A DNA stretch of 47,193 bases from CAZYLZ01 sp964648335 (GCA_964648335.1 CAZYLZ010000010.1:1-47193), one strand, 5' to 3'. Numbered from the stretch's first letter, positions 23,377 through 31,066 are shown. Numbers and translations: made by a program. The notes: generated by a model from the letters alone, not told the origin.

Positions 23377-25077
23377 TTACGACTTCATATCGAGGATCTT
23401 CTCGATATGATTGGTGTCCGCATAGTGGCGGGCTTCGAGAAACACATCCATTGGCATGTCCGAGAAGTTGATGGGCGTACCGTCGGTGCCGTGGAGCACC
23501 TTGGTCGCGTCATCGAGCTCTTCGACATACTTCTCGAGCGCTTCGTCGCATACCGGATCGCCGTTGGGGTGATACGAGATGCCGAAGTTTTTCGTGAGGA
23601 GCGCCCTGACAGACGGATCCTTGAACATGCTCGTTCCTGGGTAGGCGGTCGCTACGAACATCCGTCGGTTGACGGACGCCTTCGCGGTCGCGTACTCGGG
23701 AGTTCCCGGGGTGAGACCCTGCGTATACAGCTCTTCTTGCCACTTGATGAAAGCGACCGAAGTCTGCAATTCGCGCAGTGCTTCGCCGGGATACGCCATA
23801 ATCCACGTCGCATTAGTGTGGATGCCGAGCGTACGGCAGTTCGCGATTCCTTCCATCATGGTCGTGGGGAACTCGAAGTCGCCGACTTTCGTCATGCGTT
23901 CTACGCCGTTCTTGCGAACGATGTGGCCACCCTTGACCATGCGGTACAGAGTCTTCTTGTCTGCGCTTTCAGCTCCCACGCCGATGTATATGCACCCAGA
24001 TTTGGCCATAGGTTCGAGCCGGTCCATCGTACATTCATCGAGTCGTGTGTGCGTACCCCAACGAAACTTGAGTCCTTCGAACGCCGCAGGCAGGGCCTGA
24101 CAGCGCTTTACCGAGACTGCGAAGTTGTCGTCAGGAAAGCCGATGAAGTCGACGCCATACTTGGCGATCATCATCTCGGCTTCGGCACGCAGGTTGCTAG
24201 GGCTTCTGATGCCCCAATTGCGCTCGCCCTGAGCTCCGCGATAGCAGAACCCGCAGGCATGCGGACAACCACGAGACGAGACCGTCGTCAGGCTTCGCTG
24301 CATCTCGAACGGTGCAGCAGAGCTGTTGCCCGCGGCCATGCCCCACACGGGCGTCTTGATGTATTCCTCGAGGATGTTCTTCCCGTATGGGCTTTTTTCC
24401 AAGAGGTGCAGTGCCGCAAACGGCAGCGCATCGAGGTCGTGCGGACGATCGCCGTGGTACATCCACCGCTTACGTCCGCGTATGTCTCCGATGTAGTAGA
24501 GCGAGTCGGTCATGTCTCCACGCTTGCTCCACGAACGCTTGATGTCGTGCGCGCACAGAAGAATGATGTCGTCGCCCTCGGAGTGTCCGACCGCATCAAG
24601 TTCGGGGATCCAGTTAAAGATTCCGTCCTTGAATTCGGTCGAGAGTCCGCCACCTGAGATGATGAAAGACTTTGGAGCAAGGCGTCGGCAGATTTTGGCG
24701 ACACGCTTCTGCCACCGCAAGGTCGTGATCTTGCCCGAGAAGCCGATAAGATGCGGCTCGCCGTGCAAGTTAAAGCTTGCCGACAGGTAACGATACGTCT
24801 CGAGGATGGTACGGTGACGGCCGTTCACGAGACCTTTCTTGAAGGAAAGGGCGTCGTGGATTCGGTCGCCATTGAGGTCGATGATAGAGACATCGGCCCC
24901 GTACTGTTCGAGCCGCGCAGCCATAAGACCCGGACCTTGCGGTGGGGTATTGGGCTTGGCGGTCTCGCGCAAGGGCATGTTTATGAAGCATACTTTTACG
25001 CCATTGAGCGAACCGAACCCGAGCATGTCGTGTACGAGTGTGCTCGGGTGCGGTCGTTTATTGAGTGCGGTAGCCAT
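23377..25077 (-). CDS. radical-SAM protein with B12-binding-like N-terminal domain
   Basis: 566 residues. Residues about 25-190 resemble the cobalamin-binding domain of B12-dependent radical-SAM enzymes (VKVCFINMPLRET, GPGLMAARLEQYGADVSIIDL, FIISGGGLSTEF), but the DxHxxG cobalamin motif is not seen. The cluster motif is SSRGCPHACGFCYRG (267-281) with Cys271, Cys275 and Cys278, followed by FIGFPDDNFAV, GVGAESADKKTL and WIMAYPGEA typical of the TIM-barrel part. The C-terminal 100 residues have VATAYPGTSMFKD and a helical extension. Family members do methylations or rearrangements on lipids and sugars. SD AGGAGG lies 6 nt before the ATG and a TATAAT box at 25143-25148. Divergent from the P-loop kinase. 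Substrate unknown. Confidence 0.82.
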   Translation of the reverse strand: MATALNKRPHPSTLVHDMLGFGSLNGVKVCFINMPLRETAKPNTPPQGPGLMAARLEQYGADVSIIDLNGDRIHDALSFKKGLVNGRHRTILETYRYLSASFNLHGEPHLIGFSGKITTLRWQKRVAKICRRLAPKSFIISGGGLSTEFKDGIFNWIPELDAVGHSEGDDIILLCAHDIKRSWSKRGDMTDSLYYIGDIRGRKRWMYHGDRPHDLDALPFAALHLLEKSPYGKNILEEYIKTPVWGMAAGNSSAAPFEMQRSLTTVSSRGCPHACGFCYRGAQGERNWGIRSPSNLRAEAEMMIAKYGVDFIGFPDDNFAVSVKRCQALPAAFEGLKFRWGTHTRLDECTMDRLEPMAKSGCIYIGVGAESADKKTLYRMVKGGHIVRKNGVERMTKVGDFEFPTTMMEGIANCRTLGIHTNATWIMAYPGEALRELQTSVAFIKWQEELYTQGLTPGTPEYATAKASVNRRMFVATAYPGTSMFKDPSVRALLTKNFGISYHPNGDPVCDEALEKYVEELDDATKVLHGTDGTPINFSDMPMDVFLEARHYADTNHIEKILDMKS

Positions 25078-25142
25078 GAGACACCTCCTGTATCGTGTGT
25101 CGTAGGATGATTCCTAATCGAGAGTCAATGATCAGGGCTAAA

Positions 25143-25148
25143 ATTATA
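25143..25148 (-). promoter_or_regulatory. -10 box of the radical-SAM gene
   Basis: Perfect TATAAT on the minus strand. No good -35 at the usual distance. Start near 25136 gives a leader of about 59 nt with AGGAGG. Confidence 0.55.
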
Positions 25149-25190
25149 GTACGTTTAAAAAACAGCTTTGTCTATAACGTCCGATCCGGG

Positions 25191-25219
25191 TTGACTCCGT
25201 CTCTCGGCATGAGATTCTA
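25191..25219 (+). promoter_or_regulatory. promoter of the P-loop kinase gene
   Basis: TTGACT (25191-25196), 17-nt spacer, ATTCTA (25214-25219). Leader of about 20 nt with GAGG before the ATG. Confidence 0.45.
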
Positions 25220-25246
25220 GGGTCAGAAACAACAAGAGGCGAAGCC

Positions 25247-25966
25247 ATGGAACGAAAAGTCATCCTTCTATCGGGGATCAATTTCACCGGCAAGACCTGG
25301 CACGAAAAGCACGTGATAGCGCTACCCGAGGCGGATGCTCCGGTACTCGTCGATATGGACGTCATCCGCGCCAACCTGTACGGAACGCGGCCCGACAAGC
25401 ACATCACGAAGACCGAGCACCTCTATAAAAACGAGTGCGTTCGAAACGAAGTACTTCGGCATCTGGTCTTGGGCGCACAAAGTGTGATGGTCAACTCGGT
25501 TATGCAAACGCGCCGGCTGCATCAGAAGCCGTTCGTCGACATGATTAGACGCGCAAGCGATTACGTATCGGATATCGAGCGTGAGCAAGCGCTCCATGAC
25601 TTTCGCGACGACCCCGAAGCAGAGGTTACCTTCCGTCCAGTGGTCTTGTATTGCTCGCTCGATGTTCTGAAAAGCCGTATCGCACGCAAGGGAGCCGATC
25701 GCCGCGAGAGCAAGACGCTCGTCTTCGATCTCGCCGCGATGAGTAATTCTGTGCTGCCGTACGAGCATCCGGTCGCGTACTCACCTCTGTACCTCGATAC
25801 GTCAGACGAGTCCGCTGTGGCACATGCGTCGAGAATCGAAGATCTGCAGGCGTACCTCAGTACCGGAATCAGGCCTGCCGATCATCGCGAACGTCGAGAG
25901 CAGATGATTGCGTATCACGAAGACATCTGTGCAGCGGTACGGGCTGCCGTGAATGACCGAACGTAA
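25247..25966 (+). CDS. P-loop kinase (AAA_33 / zeta-toxin-like)
   Basis: 239 residues. Walker A is LLSGINFTGKTWH (7-19; GxxxxGKT, Lys16), followed by VLVDMDVIRANLYGTRPD (about 33-50), which matches the substrate-binding D-x-D/R region of zeta-toxin and polynucleotide-kinase-like small-molecule kinases, then VMVNSVMQTRRLHQKPF (Walker B region), LYCSLDVLKSRIARKGADRRES (about 132-153; lid Arg residues) and a helical C-terminus. Unlike zeta toxins there is no adjacent antitoxin, so a metabolic kinase is more likely. SD GAGG lies 7 nt before the ATG; a strong terminator follows the stop. Confidence 0.72.
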   Translation: MERKVILLSGINFTGKTWHEKHVIALPEADAPVLVDMDVIRANLYGTRPDKHITKTEHLYKNECVRNEVLRHLVLGAQSVMVNSVMQTRRLHQKPFVDMIRRASDYVSDIEREQALHDFRDDPEAEVTFRPVVLYCSLDVLKSRIARKGADRRESKTLVFDLAAMSNSVLPYEHPVAYSPLYLDTSDESAVAHASRIEDLQAYLSTGIRPADHRERREQMIAYHEDICAAVRAAVNDRT

Positions 25967-25968
25967 GC

Positions 25969-26000
25969 AAGCGCGACCGAGAGGTCGCGCTTTTCTTTTC
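25969..26000 (+). terminator. Rho-independent terminator of the P-loop kinase gene
   Basis: AAGCGCGACC, loop GAGA, GGTCGCGCTT, then TTCTTTTC; perfect 10-bp stem right after the stop codon. Confidence 0.92.
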
Positions 26001-26012
26001 GTGCCGCTTATA

Positions 26013-26018
26013 TATGAT
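26013..26018 (+). promoter_or_regulatory. -10 box, leaderless-type promoter
   Basis: TATGAT ends 6 nt before the ATG at 26025, within the AT-rich stretch TTATATATGATG. No ribosome site. Confidence 0.45.
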
Positions 26019-26024
26019 GGATGT

Positions 26025-26855
26025 ATGTCATATACACCCTATCAGATCGCAATCTTACAAGGACGACTCTCGCCAGACCTCGACAACCGCTATCAGTTCT
26101 TCCCACCGACATGGAAGGACGAGTTTCCTAAAGCGAAAGAATTGGGATTCGATGCTATCGAATGGCTCGTCGACCCGAAGGGTTGGAAAGATAATCCAAT
26201 CCTAACAAATGAATGGTCCGAGGCCCTCGAGCTCTCGGCGCAATCGCAGCTGCCCATCTCGGGCGTATGTGCCGACTGGTTCATGCAGGTGAATCCGTTC
26301 GAAGGAGACCCCGAAGAGCACCGTGCATCCTTGCGAAAGCTCATGATGAACGCAAAAGACACTACAAACCGGCTGATGCTCATGCCGCTCCTTGAAACGC
26401 ATCCTATCCTAGAGATAGGAAAGCAGGACGCTATCGTCGAGCTTTTAACCCCGCTCATTCCCGAGCTCGAGGCGCAGGCCTTGACGCTCGCATTCGAGAC
26501 CGAGCTTCCTAAAGAAGATCTCGCAGCGTTTGTCGATCGTTTCGGTACGCGGCACATCGGCGTGTACTACGACACTGGCAACTGCACCTCGTACGGATTC
26601 GATTGCCCCGAAGACATCAGATACCTCGGCGCGCGCATAAAGGGAGTGCACATAAAAGATCGAAAGAAGGGTACGACGCAGTCGAAGCCGCTTGGCGAAG
26701 GAGATGCCGATATTGTGGAGTCTTTAAAAGCCTTGCACGAGGTCGGATGGGCGGGTACTCTCATTATGCAGGCATGGCGCGGACCGGACTACGTGGACGA
26801 TGCCAAGAAACAGCTTGCCTATTTACGAGCCGCTACTCTAACTGCTAGCACATGA
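26025..26855 (+). CDS. sugar-phosphate isomerase/epimerase-like TIM barrel
   Basis: 276 residues of the xylose-isomerase-like TIM-barrel superfamily (AP_endonuc_2). Visible: LGFDAIEWLVDP (about 39-50), ISGVCADWFMQ (about 75-85), LTLAFETELP (about 149-158; Glu metal ligand), HIGVYYDTGNCTSYG (about 172-186; Asp ligand with DTGN signature), and IKGVHIKDRKKG (about 203-214; His ligand and HIKD signature), then GEGDADIV. These ligands bind a divalent metal for aldose/ketose isomerisation or epimerisation. The start is set at the -10-linked ATG; the longer frame crosses a terminator. It overlaps the SDR gene by ATGA, and NeuB follows, so it likely prepares a sugar for the nonulosonate route. Confidence 0.8.
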   Translation: MSYTPYQIAILQGRLSPDLDNRYQFFPPTWKDEFPKAKELGFDAIEWLVDPKGWKDNPILTNEWSEALELSAQSQLPISGVCADWFMQVNPFEGDPEEHRASLRKLMMNAKDTTNRLMLMPLLETHPILEIGKQDAIVELLTPLIPELEAQALTLAFETELPKEDLAAFVDRFGTRHIGVYYDTGNCTSYGFDCPEDIRYLGARIKGVHIKDRKKGTTQSKPLGEGDADIVESLKALHEVGWAGTLIMQAWRGPDYVDDAKKQLAYLRAATLTAST

Positions 26856-27652
26856 AAAAAGACCTATTTGATATCAAAGGGAAGGTGGTCATCGTCACCG
26901 GCGCCGGCGGCAAGCTCGGAAGCGGTTACGCAAAGTACCTGGCCGCTGCGGGCGCCTATATTTACGCCTGGGATCATACGATAGCGAACCTCAAGTCGGT
27001 ACTCGGCAAAGAGACGAAGAATCTCAGGATGCAGGAAGTCGATATAACAGACGAGAGTGCTGTCGTGTACGCGATTGCCGAGATTTTGAAAAAGCACAAG
27101 AGAATCGACGGGGTCGTGAACAACGCTGCGATGAATCCGGCGGTAGGATCCGACGATGCCAAGAAGCAGTTCGTCCCGTACGAGCACTACGAGATCGAGC
27201 TTTTTAGGAAGGAGATGGACACCAACGTGACCGGCATGATGATCATCATGAAGCATGTTGCTCCTATCATGATGAAGCAGGGGACCGGGTCTATCGTGAA
27301 TGTCGCCTCCGAGATCGCGGTCATCGCGCACGATCACCGCGTGTACCAGGCGAAAGACCGCTACAAGTCGCCCGCGTACGCGGCCTCCAAGACCGCGGTC
27401 GTAGGCCTTTCGCGCCAGTGGGCCGCGCGTATTGGCGAGTTTAACGTGAGGGTCAACTCGATCTCGATCGGCGGCGTCGCGAGCCCGGGGATTCCGGAAG
27501 ATTTTGCAAAACGCTTTGGTGCCATGAACATGCTCGGCCGCATGGCCCGTCCGCATGAGTACGAGGCCACCATCCAGTACCTGTTGTCCGACGCGAGCTC
27601 GTTCATGACAGGCAGCAACCTGATAATAGACGGCGGAAAGAGCGCCTGGTAG
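26852..27652 (+). CDS. classical short-chain dehydrogenase/reductase
   Basis: 266 residues. Cofactor motif TGAGGKLGSG (16-25; TGxxxGxG), VNNAAM (NNAG-type, 89-94), catalytic Ser153 in VASE, Tyr176 and Lys180 in SPAYAASKTAV, and C-terminal SSFMTGSNLIIDGGKSAW, the usual GxxxxVDGG end. Oxidises or reduces a sugar or similar alcohol with NAD(P). Coupled by ATGA overlap to the TIM-barrel isomerase. A similar SDR is often found beside NeuB-like genes in legionaminic-acid type loci; substrate not determined. Confidence 0.85.
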   Translation: MKKDLFDIKGKVVIVTGAGGKLGSGYAKYLAAAGAYIYAWDHTIANLKSVLGKETKNLRMQEVDITDESAVVYAIAEILKKHKRIDGVVNNAAMNPAVGSDDAKKQFVPYEHYEIELFRKEMDTNVTGMMIIMKHVAPIMMKQGTGSIVNVASEIAVIAHDHRVYQAKDRYKSPAYAASKTAVVGLSRQWAARIGEFNVRVNSISIGGVASPGIPEDFAKRFGAMNMLGRMARPHEYEATIQYLLSDASSFMTGSNLIIDGGKSAW

Positions 27653-27671
27653 CCCCTTTACGGAGGGGTCC

Positions 27672-27719
27672 TTGCGGGGGAGTGGTATCCGTGATTCTAT
27701 GGGATTGGACCCCATAGAA
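27672..27719 (+). promoter_or_regulatory. promoter with overlapping 9-bp inverted repeat
   Basis: TTGCGG (27672-27677), 17-nt spacer, TTCTAT (27695-27700). The -10 begins a perfect inverted repeat TTCTATGGG (27695-27703), 7-nt spacer, CCCATAGAA (27711-27719), which ends 5 nt before the AAAGGA ribosome site. It could be an operator or, if transcription starts earlier, a leader hairpin that controls the NeuB-like gene. Confidence 0.5.
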
Positions 27720-27736
27720 AACAGAAAGGAATACCC

Positions 27737-28705
27737 ATGTCCTCAGTGAACATTGGAGGCATCGAGCTCGGTGACGGCAAGCCCTGCTTCGTCGTCGCAG
27801 AGATCGGTATCAACCACAACGGTTCGGTCGATCTGGCCAAGAAGCTCATCGATACGGCAGCCGAGTGCGGCTGTCAGGCGGTGAAGCTTCAAAAGCGGAC
27901 GGTCGACATCGTCTACACGCCGGCTGAAATGGCCAAGGCGCGTGAGGTGAACCCAACCTTCATCGAGAACGCAGTCGCGCGCTCGAAGAAGTACGGATAC
28001 TCGGTCCTCGGTCACGAGGCCGAGACGCGGCTGCACGAAGATCCGACGCAGACTACCAATGGCGACCTCAAACGTCTCTTGGAGTTTGGTGCTGCCGAGT
28101 ACCGCGAGATCGCCGAGCATTGCGCGAATCGCGGGATGCTCTGGAGTGTCTCGCCGTGGGACGAGCCGAGCGTCGACTTCATGGAGCAGTTCGATCTCCC
28201 GTTCTGGAAGATCGGCGCACCGTCCCTGACGGACGCTGGACTCCTGCGCAAGGTCGGGAAGACCGGCAAGCCCGTCGTCCTCTCGACCGGCATGAGCACC
28301 ATGGAGCAGATCAAGAAAGCGGTGGCTACCCTCGGGAACGTGCCGCTCATCCTGCTCCATTGCGTGTCGACGTATCCGACGAAGAACGAGGACGTGAACC
28401 TGCGGGTCATCAAGACCCTGCAAGACGCGTTCCCCGGAACTCCGGTCGGCTACAGCGGTCACGAGCACGGGACTTCGGTCTCGGTGCTGGCAGCCGGACT
28501 TGGTGCGTGCATGATTGAGCGGCATATCACCCTCGATCGTACGATGCCTGGGTCCGATCACCCGGCGAGTCTCGAACCTACTGGGTTCAAGCTCATGGTG
28601 GACAGAATCCGCCGCGGCGAACTCGCGATGGGTGATGGCGTCAAGCGCGTCATTCCGGCCGAAATGGCCACCCTCGACAAGTTGCGTCGTGTGAAGGATT
28701 TCTGA
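27737..28705 (+). CDS. NeuB-like nonulosonic acid synthase lacking a SAF domain
   Basis: 322 residues. NeuB synthases condense phosphoenolpyruvate with an N-acyl hexosamine (or its 6-phosphate) to a nine-carbon acid. Visible: VVAEIGINHNGSVDLAKKLI (about 18-37; PEP/metal-binding start of the barrel), AVKLQKRTVD (about 47-56), WSVSPWDEPSVDFME (about 136-150), WKIGAPSLTD (about 156-165), VVLSTGMSTMEQIKKAV (about 175-191), LHCVSTYPT (about 202-210) and GYSGHEHGTSVSVLAAGLGA with ERHITLDRTMPGSDHPAS (about 262-279), all diagnostic. Normal NeuB has a further C-terminal antifreeze-like SAF domain of about 60 residues; here the protein ends LDKLRRVKDF just where it would begin, followed by a true stop and terminator. 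SD AAAGGA lies 6 nt before the ATG. Confidence 0.9.
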   Translation: MSSVNIGGIELGDGKPCFVVAEIGINHNGSVDLAKKLIDTAAECGCQAVKLQKRTVDIVYTPAEMAKAREVNPTFIENAVARSKKYGYSVLGHEAETRLHEDPTQTTNGDLKRLLEFGAAEYREIAEHCANRGMLWSVSPWDEPSVDFMEQFDLPFWKIGAPSLTDAGLLRKVGKTGKPVVLSTGMSTMEQIKKAVATLGNVPLILLHCVSTYPTKNEDVNLRVIKTLQDAFPGTPVGYSGHEHGTSVSVLAAGLGACMIERHITLDRTMPGSDHPASLEPTGFKLMVDRIRRGELAMGDGVKRVIPAEMATLDKLRRVKDF

Positions 28706-28712
28706 CCTGCCG

Positions 28713-28744
28713 ACGACCCCGTCCTACGACGGGGTCGTTTTTTA
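28713..28744 (+). terminator. Rho-independent terminator of the NeuB-like gene
   Basis: ACGACCCCGTC, loop CTAC, GACGGGGTCGT, then TTTTTA; perfect 11-bp stem 7 nt after the stop codon. Confidence 0.95.
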
Positions 28745-28773
28745 TTGACAATCGAGACGAAAAAGTAGATAAC
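28745..28773 (+). promoter_or_regulatory. sigma70-like promoter of the second KdsC-like gene
   Basis: TTGACA (28745-28750), 17-nt spacer, GATAAC (28768-28773), immediately after the NeuB terminator. Leader of about 20 nt. Confidence 0.75.
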
Positions 28774-28800
28774 GAATTGAGGTACCAACGGAGGATACAA

Positions 28801-29394
28801 GTGAAACAAAAGATACCCAAGTCGCTGAGGTCTAAGCTCTGCAAGATCAAGTTCATGGCATTCGACGCTGACGGCGTCCTGTTCGTCAACGATGCCTTCC
28901 ACGGACTCGTGATCGAAGGGAAGTCCTTGAAGCCAGTGACACGCAGTCACTACGACGGCCAAGGGATAACGTTCTTGCGCTCGCTCGGCATAAGGGTCTG
29001 CATCATCACCGGCTCGTACGGCGTCGATGCAGAAGCGAAGACCGAGCTCGCGGAGCGATGGAACGGACTGCCGTCTGCAAAGGTCGGCAAGCTCACACCG
29101 GTCGAGGTCTTTACCGATCGCGACGGACCGCTGAAGCTCGTTACGCTCAATGCCTGGCTTGCCAAGCACCAAGGGTCGCTCGCCGAATGCGCCGCCATGG
29201 GCAACGACGTCGGCGATTCGTGGATGCTCGAGGCGGTATCGGTCGCCTTTGCTCCGAGCTGTGCCGTCGAGAGTATCAAGGCGCTCGCGACGTACGTCAC
29301 AAAGCGAGAGGGTGGACGAGGTGCCGTGCGCGAAGTCGCCGATCTAATCCTCGAGGCGCGCGGGATCAATCCTCGATCGCTTCCGCTCAAATAA
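28801..29394 (+). CDS. KdsC-like HAD phosphatase, second copy type
   Basis: 197 residues starting with GTG at 28801, 6 nt after GGAGG; no ATG is better placed. Motif I is MAFDADGVLFVN (19-30; Asp22 and Asp24), motif II CIITGSYG (67-74), motif IV AAMGNDVGDSWML (131-143), where the usual GDDxxD is GNDxxD (Asp136, Asp139). FAPSCAVESIKALATYVT and GGRGAVREVADLIL are typical of the family C-terminus. Compared with the copy at 22094 it has a longer first insert (residues 31-57). Likely a nonulosonate-9-P or related sugar-acid phosphatase acting with the adjacent NeuB-like synthase. The leader AACGGAGGATACAA nearly matches that of the other phosphatase gene. Confidence 0.78.
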   Translation: MKQKIPKSLRSKLCKIKFMAFDADGVLFVNDAFHGLVIEGKSLKPVTRSHYDGQGITFLRSLGIRVCIITGSYGVDAEAKTELAERWNGLPSAKVGKLTPVEVFTDRDGPLKLVTLNAWLAKHQGSLAECAAMGNDVGDSWMLEAVSVAFAPSCAVESIKALATYVTKREGGRGAVREVADLILEARGINPRSLPLK

Positions 29395-29398
29395 CACC

Positions 29399-29432
29399 GC
29401 CGCGGGTCCGTACGGACCCGCGGCTTTCTTTT
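29399..29432 (+). terminator. Rho-independent terminator of the second KdsC-like gene
   Basis: GCCGCGGGTCC, loop GTAC, GGACCCGCGGC, then TTTCTTTT; perfect 11-bp stem (a 26-nt palindrome). Confidence 0.93.
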
Positions 29433-29437
29433 GCTGC

Positions 29438-29443
29438 TATCAT
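29438..29443 (+). promoter_or_regulatory. -10 box, leaderless-type promoter
   Basis: TATCAT ends 6 nt before the ATG at 29450; it begins directly after the terminator. No ribosome site. Confidence 0.45.
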
Positions 29444-29449
29444 GTCACA

Positions 29450-29716
29450 ATGGACTTCGAACTCATCCTCAACTGGCTGTCGCTCGCGGCCTACTTTTTC
29501 TTGTCTTACGGAGTCCTCGATCAGATTCTGCGGATCCGAAAATCGGGCAAGACTTCGGGAATCGACCGTCGCGAGGTCGCAATACGCGCAATAGTCACGG
29601 TGGTGCTCATGATAAAGATCGCTTACGTGGGGGATCCGTATCTGGTCGTCGGGCATGTGTTTCTGACCGCGATACTACTCGTCTACGCATTCATCCTCTT
29701 TCGCCAGCATCGTTAA
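29450..29716 (+). CDS. PQ-loop / SemiSWEET-like small membrane protein
   Basis: 88 residues with three predicted helices (about 5-25, 44-60, 63-83), the size and topology of bacterial SemiSWEET half-transporters, which dimerise to move sugars. The segment DQILRIRKSGKTSGI (about 24-38) after helix 1 resembles the PQ-loop signature (PQ-x-x-K/R-x-x-x-x-K-S-x-G), with DQ in place of PQ. Helix 3 is hydrophobic with VGHVFLTAILL. Other small three-helix families, such as lipid A N-terminal-domain-like proteins, also have PQ-loop-like features, so the transport role is tentative. Last codon overlaps the convergent flippase gene by 4 nt. Confidence 0.55.
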   Translation: MDFELILNWLSLAAYFFLSYGVLDQILRIRKSGKTSGIDRREVAIRAIVTVVLMIKIAYVGDPYLVVGHVFLTAILLVYAFILFRQHR

Positions 29717-30972
29717 ATCTTCTTGAACTGTTCGAGACAGTAGTTGGCATAGATGTTGCTTATGAGGCTGCCTATGATCTCGGCGACAATCGCGCCCCAG
29801 ATGCCGATGGTGGGAACGAGTACTAGCAAGAGTACGGTTTGGATGACGGGAGCGACCATCGAGAGGGTGTACATGCCCTTTTGGTACTCTTGGGCGAACA
29901 GCGTGAGACTGATGAGCTTTTTTGGGAAGAGCAAAAGGAGCAGGGCGTACATCTGCGAGTACAACACGGCCTCGGGGTATTTTGGGAAGAAGATATGGAA
30001 CAAGAAGGGTGCCGCGATGGCATACATGACGACCATGCCAAGAATTCCCAGCGTAAATACCGTCACTTTGTGACTAAGTGAATTTAGGAGCGTGTCCTTG
30101 TCTTGTGCGGCGAGCTTCGGGAGCGCAAGTGGTGTCGACATCTTGAGGATTGCTCGCATCTGCACCACGGGCGCCTGTGCGAGAGCGAAGATTGCGACAG
30201 GAGCTGCGCCCAAGAAATGGAAGATCAAGATTTTGTCGAGCTGGCCTACGAGCGCGCTGGCTATGTTGAGCATGCTCATCTTGCTGCCAAACGAATACAT
30301 CTCTGCGTTGAATTCGCTGTTCGGCTTGTAGTGAGAAACCGTGCGTAGATACAAAGCGCTCGTAATGCCGGTAAGTGAAGCGAAATAGATAAGTATGAGG
30401 AAGGGGACGTTTGCGCCGAACCAGAGCGCGACAAAAAGACAACCGGCCTGGACTATCGTGGTTGTCGCGCCGTACACTGCTGCACGCATGAAATCTCGTT
30501 TGCCGGTCAAAAAGGATACATAGAACTGTACGCTATTGAGTATTGGTTCGAATGCCGCGATGACTACGAGAGAAAGTGCAAGCTCGTAGTTTTTGTTGTA
30601 GCCATAATAGGCTGCTGCGCCGAGCGTGAGCGCGATCATCGGAATGCTCCAGCGCAAGTTCGCCCAGAAGGCGTGTTTGAGCATTCCTTCGAGCCCGCGA
30701 CCTACGGACTGGGTGATGGCCGTTCCGATTCCCGAGAGAGACAACGCCCCGATCGTTGCAGCGAGCGAGAGGATGTATTTGTATGATCCGTACGTCTCTT
30801 TTGAGACGAGGTTGGCAAACGCCATCGCGAGCAAAAGCGACGCGACACCGGCGACCACCTGACTTCCCGACATCCAAAGCCCGCCTTTGGCGAGATATAC
30901 CATGTCGGTCTTCGTATATTTTTCGCTCCAACGCAAGATCATGACGACCTTCGTACGTACCCAATCAACCAT
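29713..30972 (-). CDS. Wzx-type polysaccharide flippase (MOP superfamily)
   Basis: 419 residues with about 12 membrane helices and the polysaccharide-transport signature: YLAKGGLWMSGSQVVAGVASLLLAMAFANL at the first helices (about 26-55), ETYGSYKYILSL (about 59-70; the YGxY motif of the family), and QLDKILIFHFLGAAPVAIFALAQ (about 248-270). It would move lipid-linked glycan repeat units across the membrane. It starts at 30972, where TACTAT ends 6 nt before the ATG. It lies back to back with the SIS-domain terminator, on the same strand and downstream of it. Confidence 0.88.
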   Translation of the reverse strand: MVDWVRTKVVMILRWSEKYTKTDMVYLAKGGLWMSGSQVVAGVASLLLAMAFANLVSKETYGSYKYILSLAATIGALSLSGIGTAITQSVGRGLEGMLKHAFWANLRWSIPMIALTLGAAAYYGYNKNYELALSLVVIAAFEPILNSVQFYVSFLTGKRDFMRAAVYGATTTIVQAGCLFVALWFGANVPFLILIYFASLTGITSALYLRTVSHYKPNSEFNAEMYSFGSKMSMLNIASALVGQLDKILIFHFLGAAPVAIFALAQAPVVQMRAILKMSTPLALPKLAAQDKDTLLNSLSHKVTVFTLGILGMVVMYAIAAPFLFHIFFPKYPEAVLYSQMYALLLLLFPKKLISLTLFAQEYQKGMYTLSMVAPVIQTVLLLVLVPTIGIWGAIVAEIIGSLISNIYANYCLEQFKKI

Positions 30973-30978
30973 CCCGAC

Positions 30979-30984
30979 ATAGTA
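30979..30984 (-). promoter_or_regulatory. -10 box, leaderless-type promoter
   Basis: TACTAT on the minus strand, 6 nt (GTCGGG) before the flippase ATG at 30972. No ribosome-binding site. Confidence 0.5.
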
Positions 30985-31010
30985 CCGCCTAAGAGAGGTG
31001 AGTGCTAGCC

Positions 31011-31043
31011 AAGAAAAACCCCACGACAGTCATGCCGTGGGGT
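31011..31043 (-). terminator. Rho-independent terminator of the SIS gene
   Basis: On the minus strand ACCCCACG, 10-nt loop, CGTGGGGT, then TTTTCTT; perfect 8-bp stem between the SIS and flippase genes. Confidence 0.9.
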
Positions 31044-31066
31044 CAGTATCGCTACTGCAGGTTGAT

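Noticed and set aside
23407..24657. 416-codon open frame antisense to the radical-SAM gene
   Set aside because: It mirrors the codon bias of the real gene, has no ribosome site or recognisable domain, and the minus-strand protein has clear motifs.
25247..25966. Zeta-type toxin-antitoxin system
   Set aside because: The P-loop kinase has no small antitoxin gene beside it and is followed by a terminator; a metabolic kinase is more likely.
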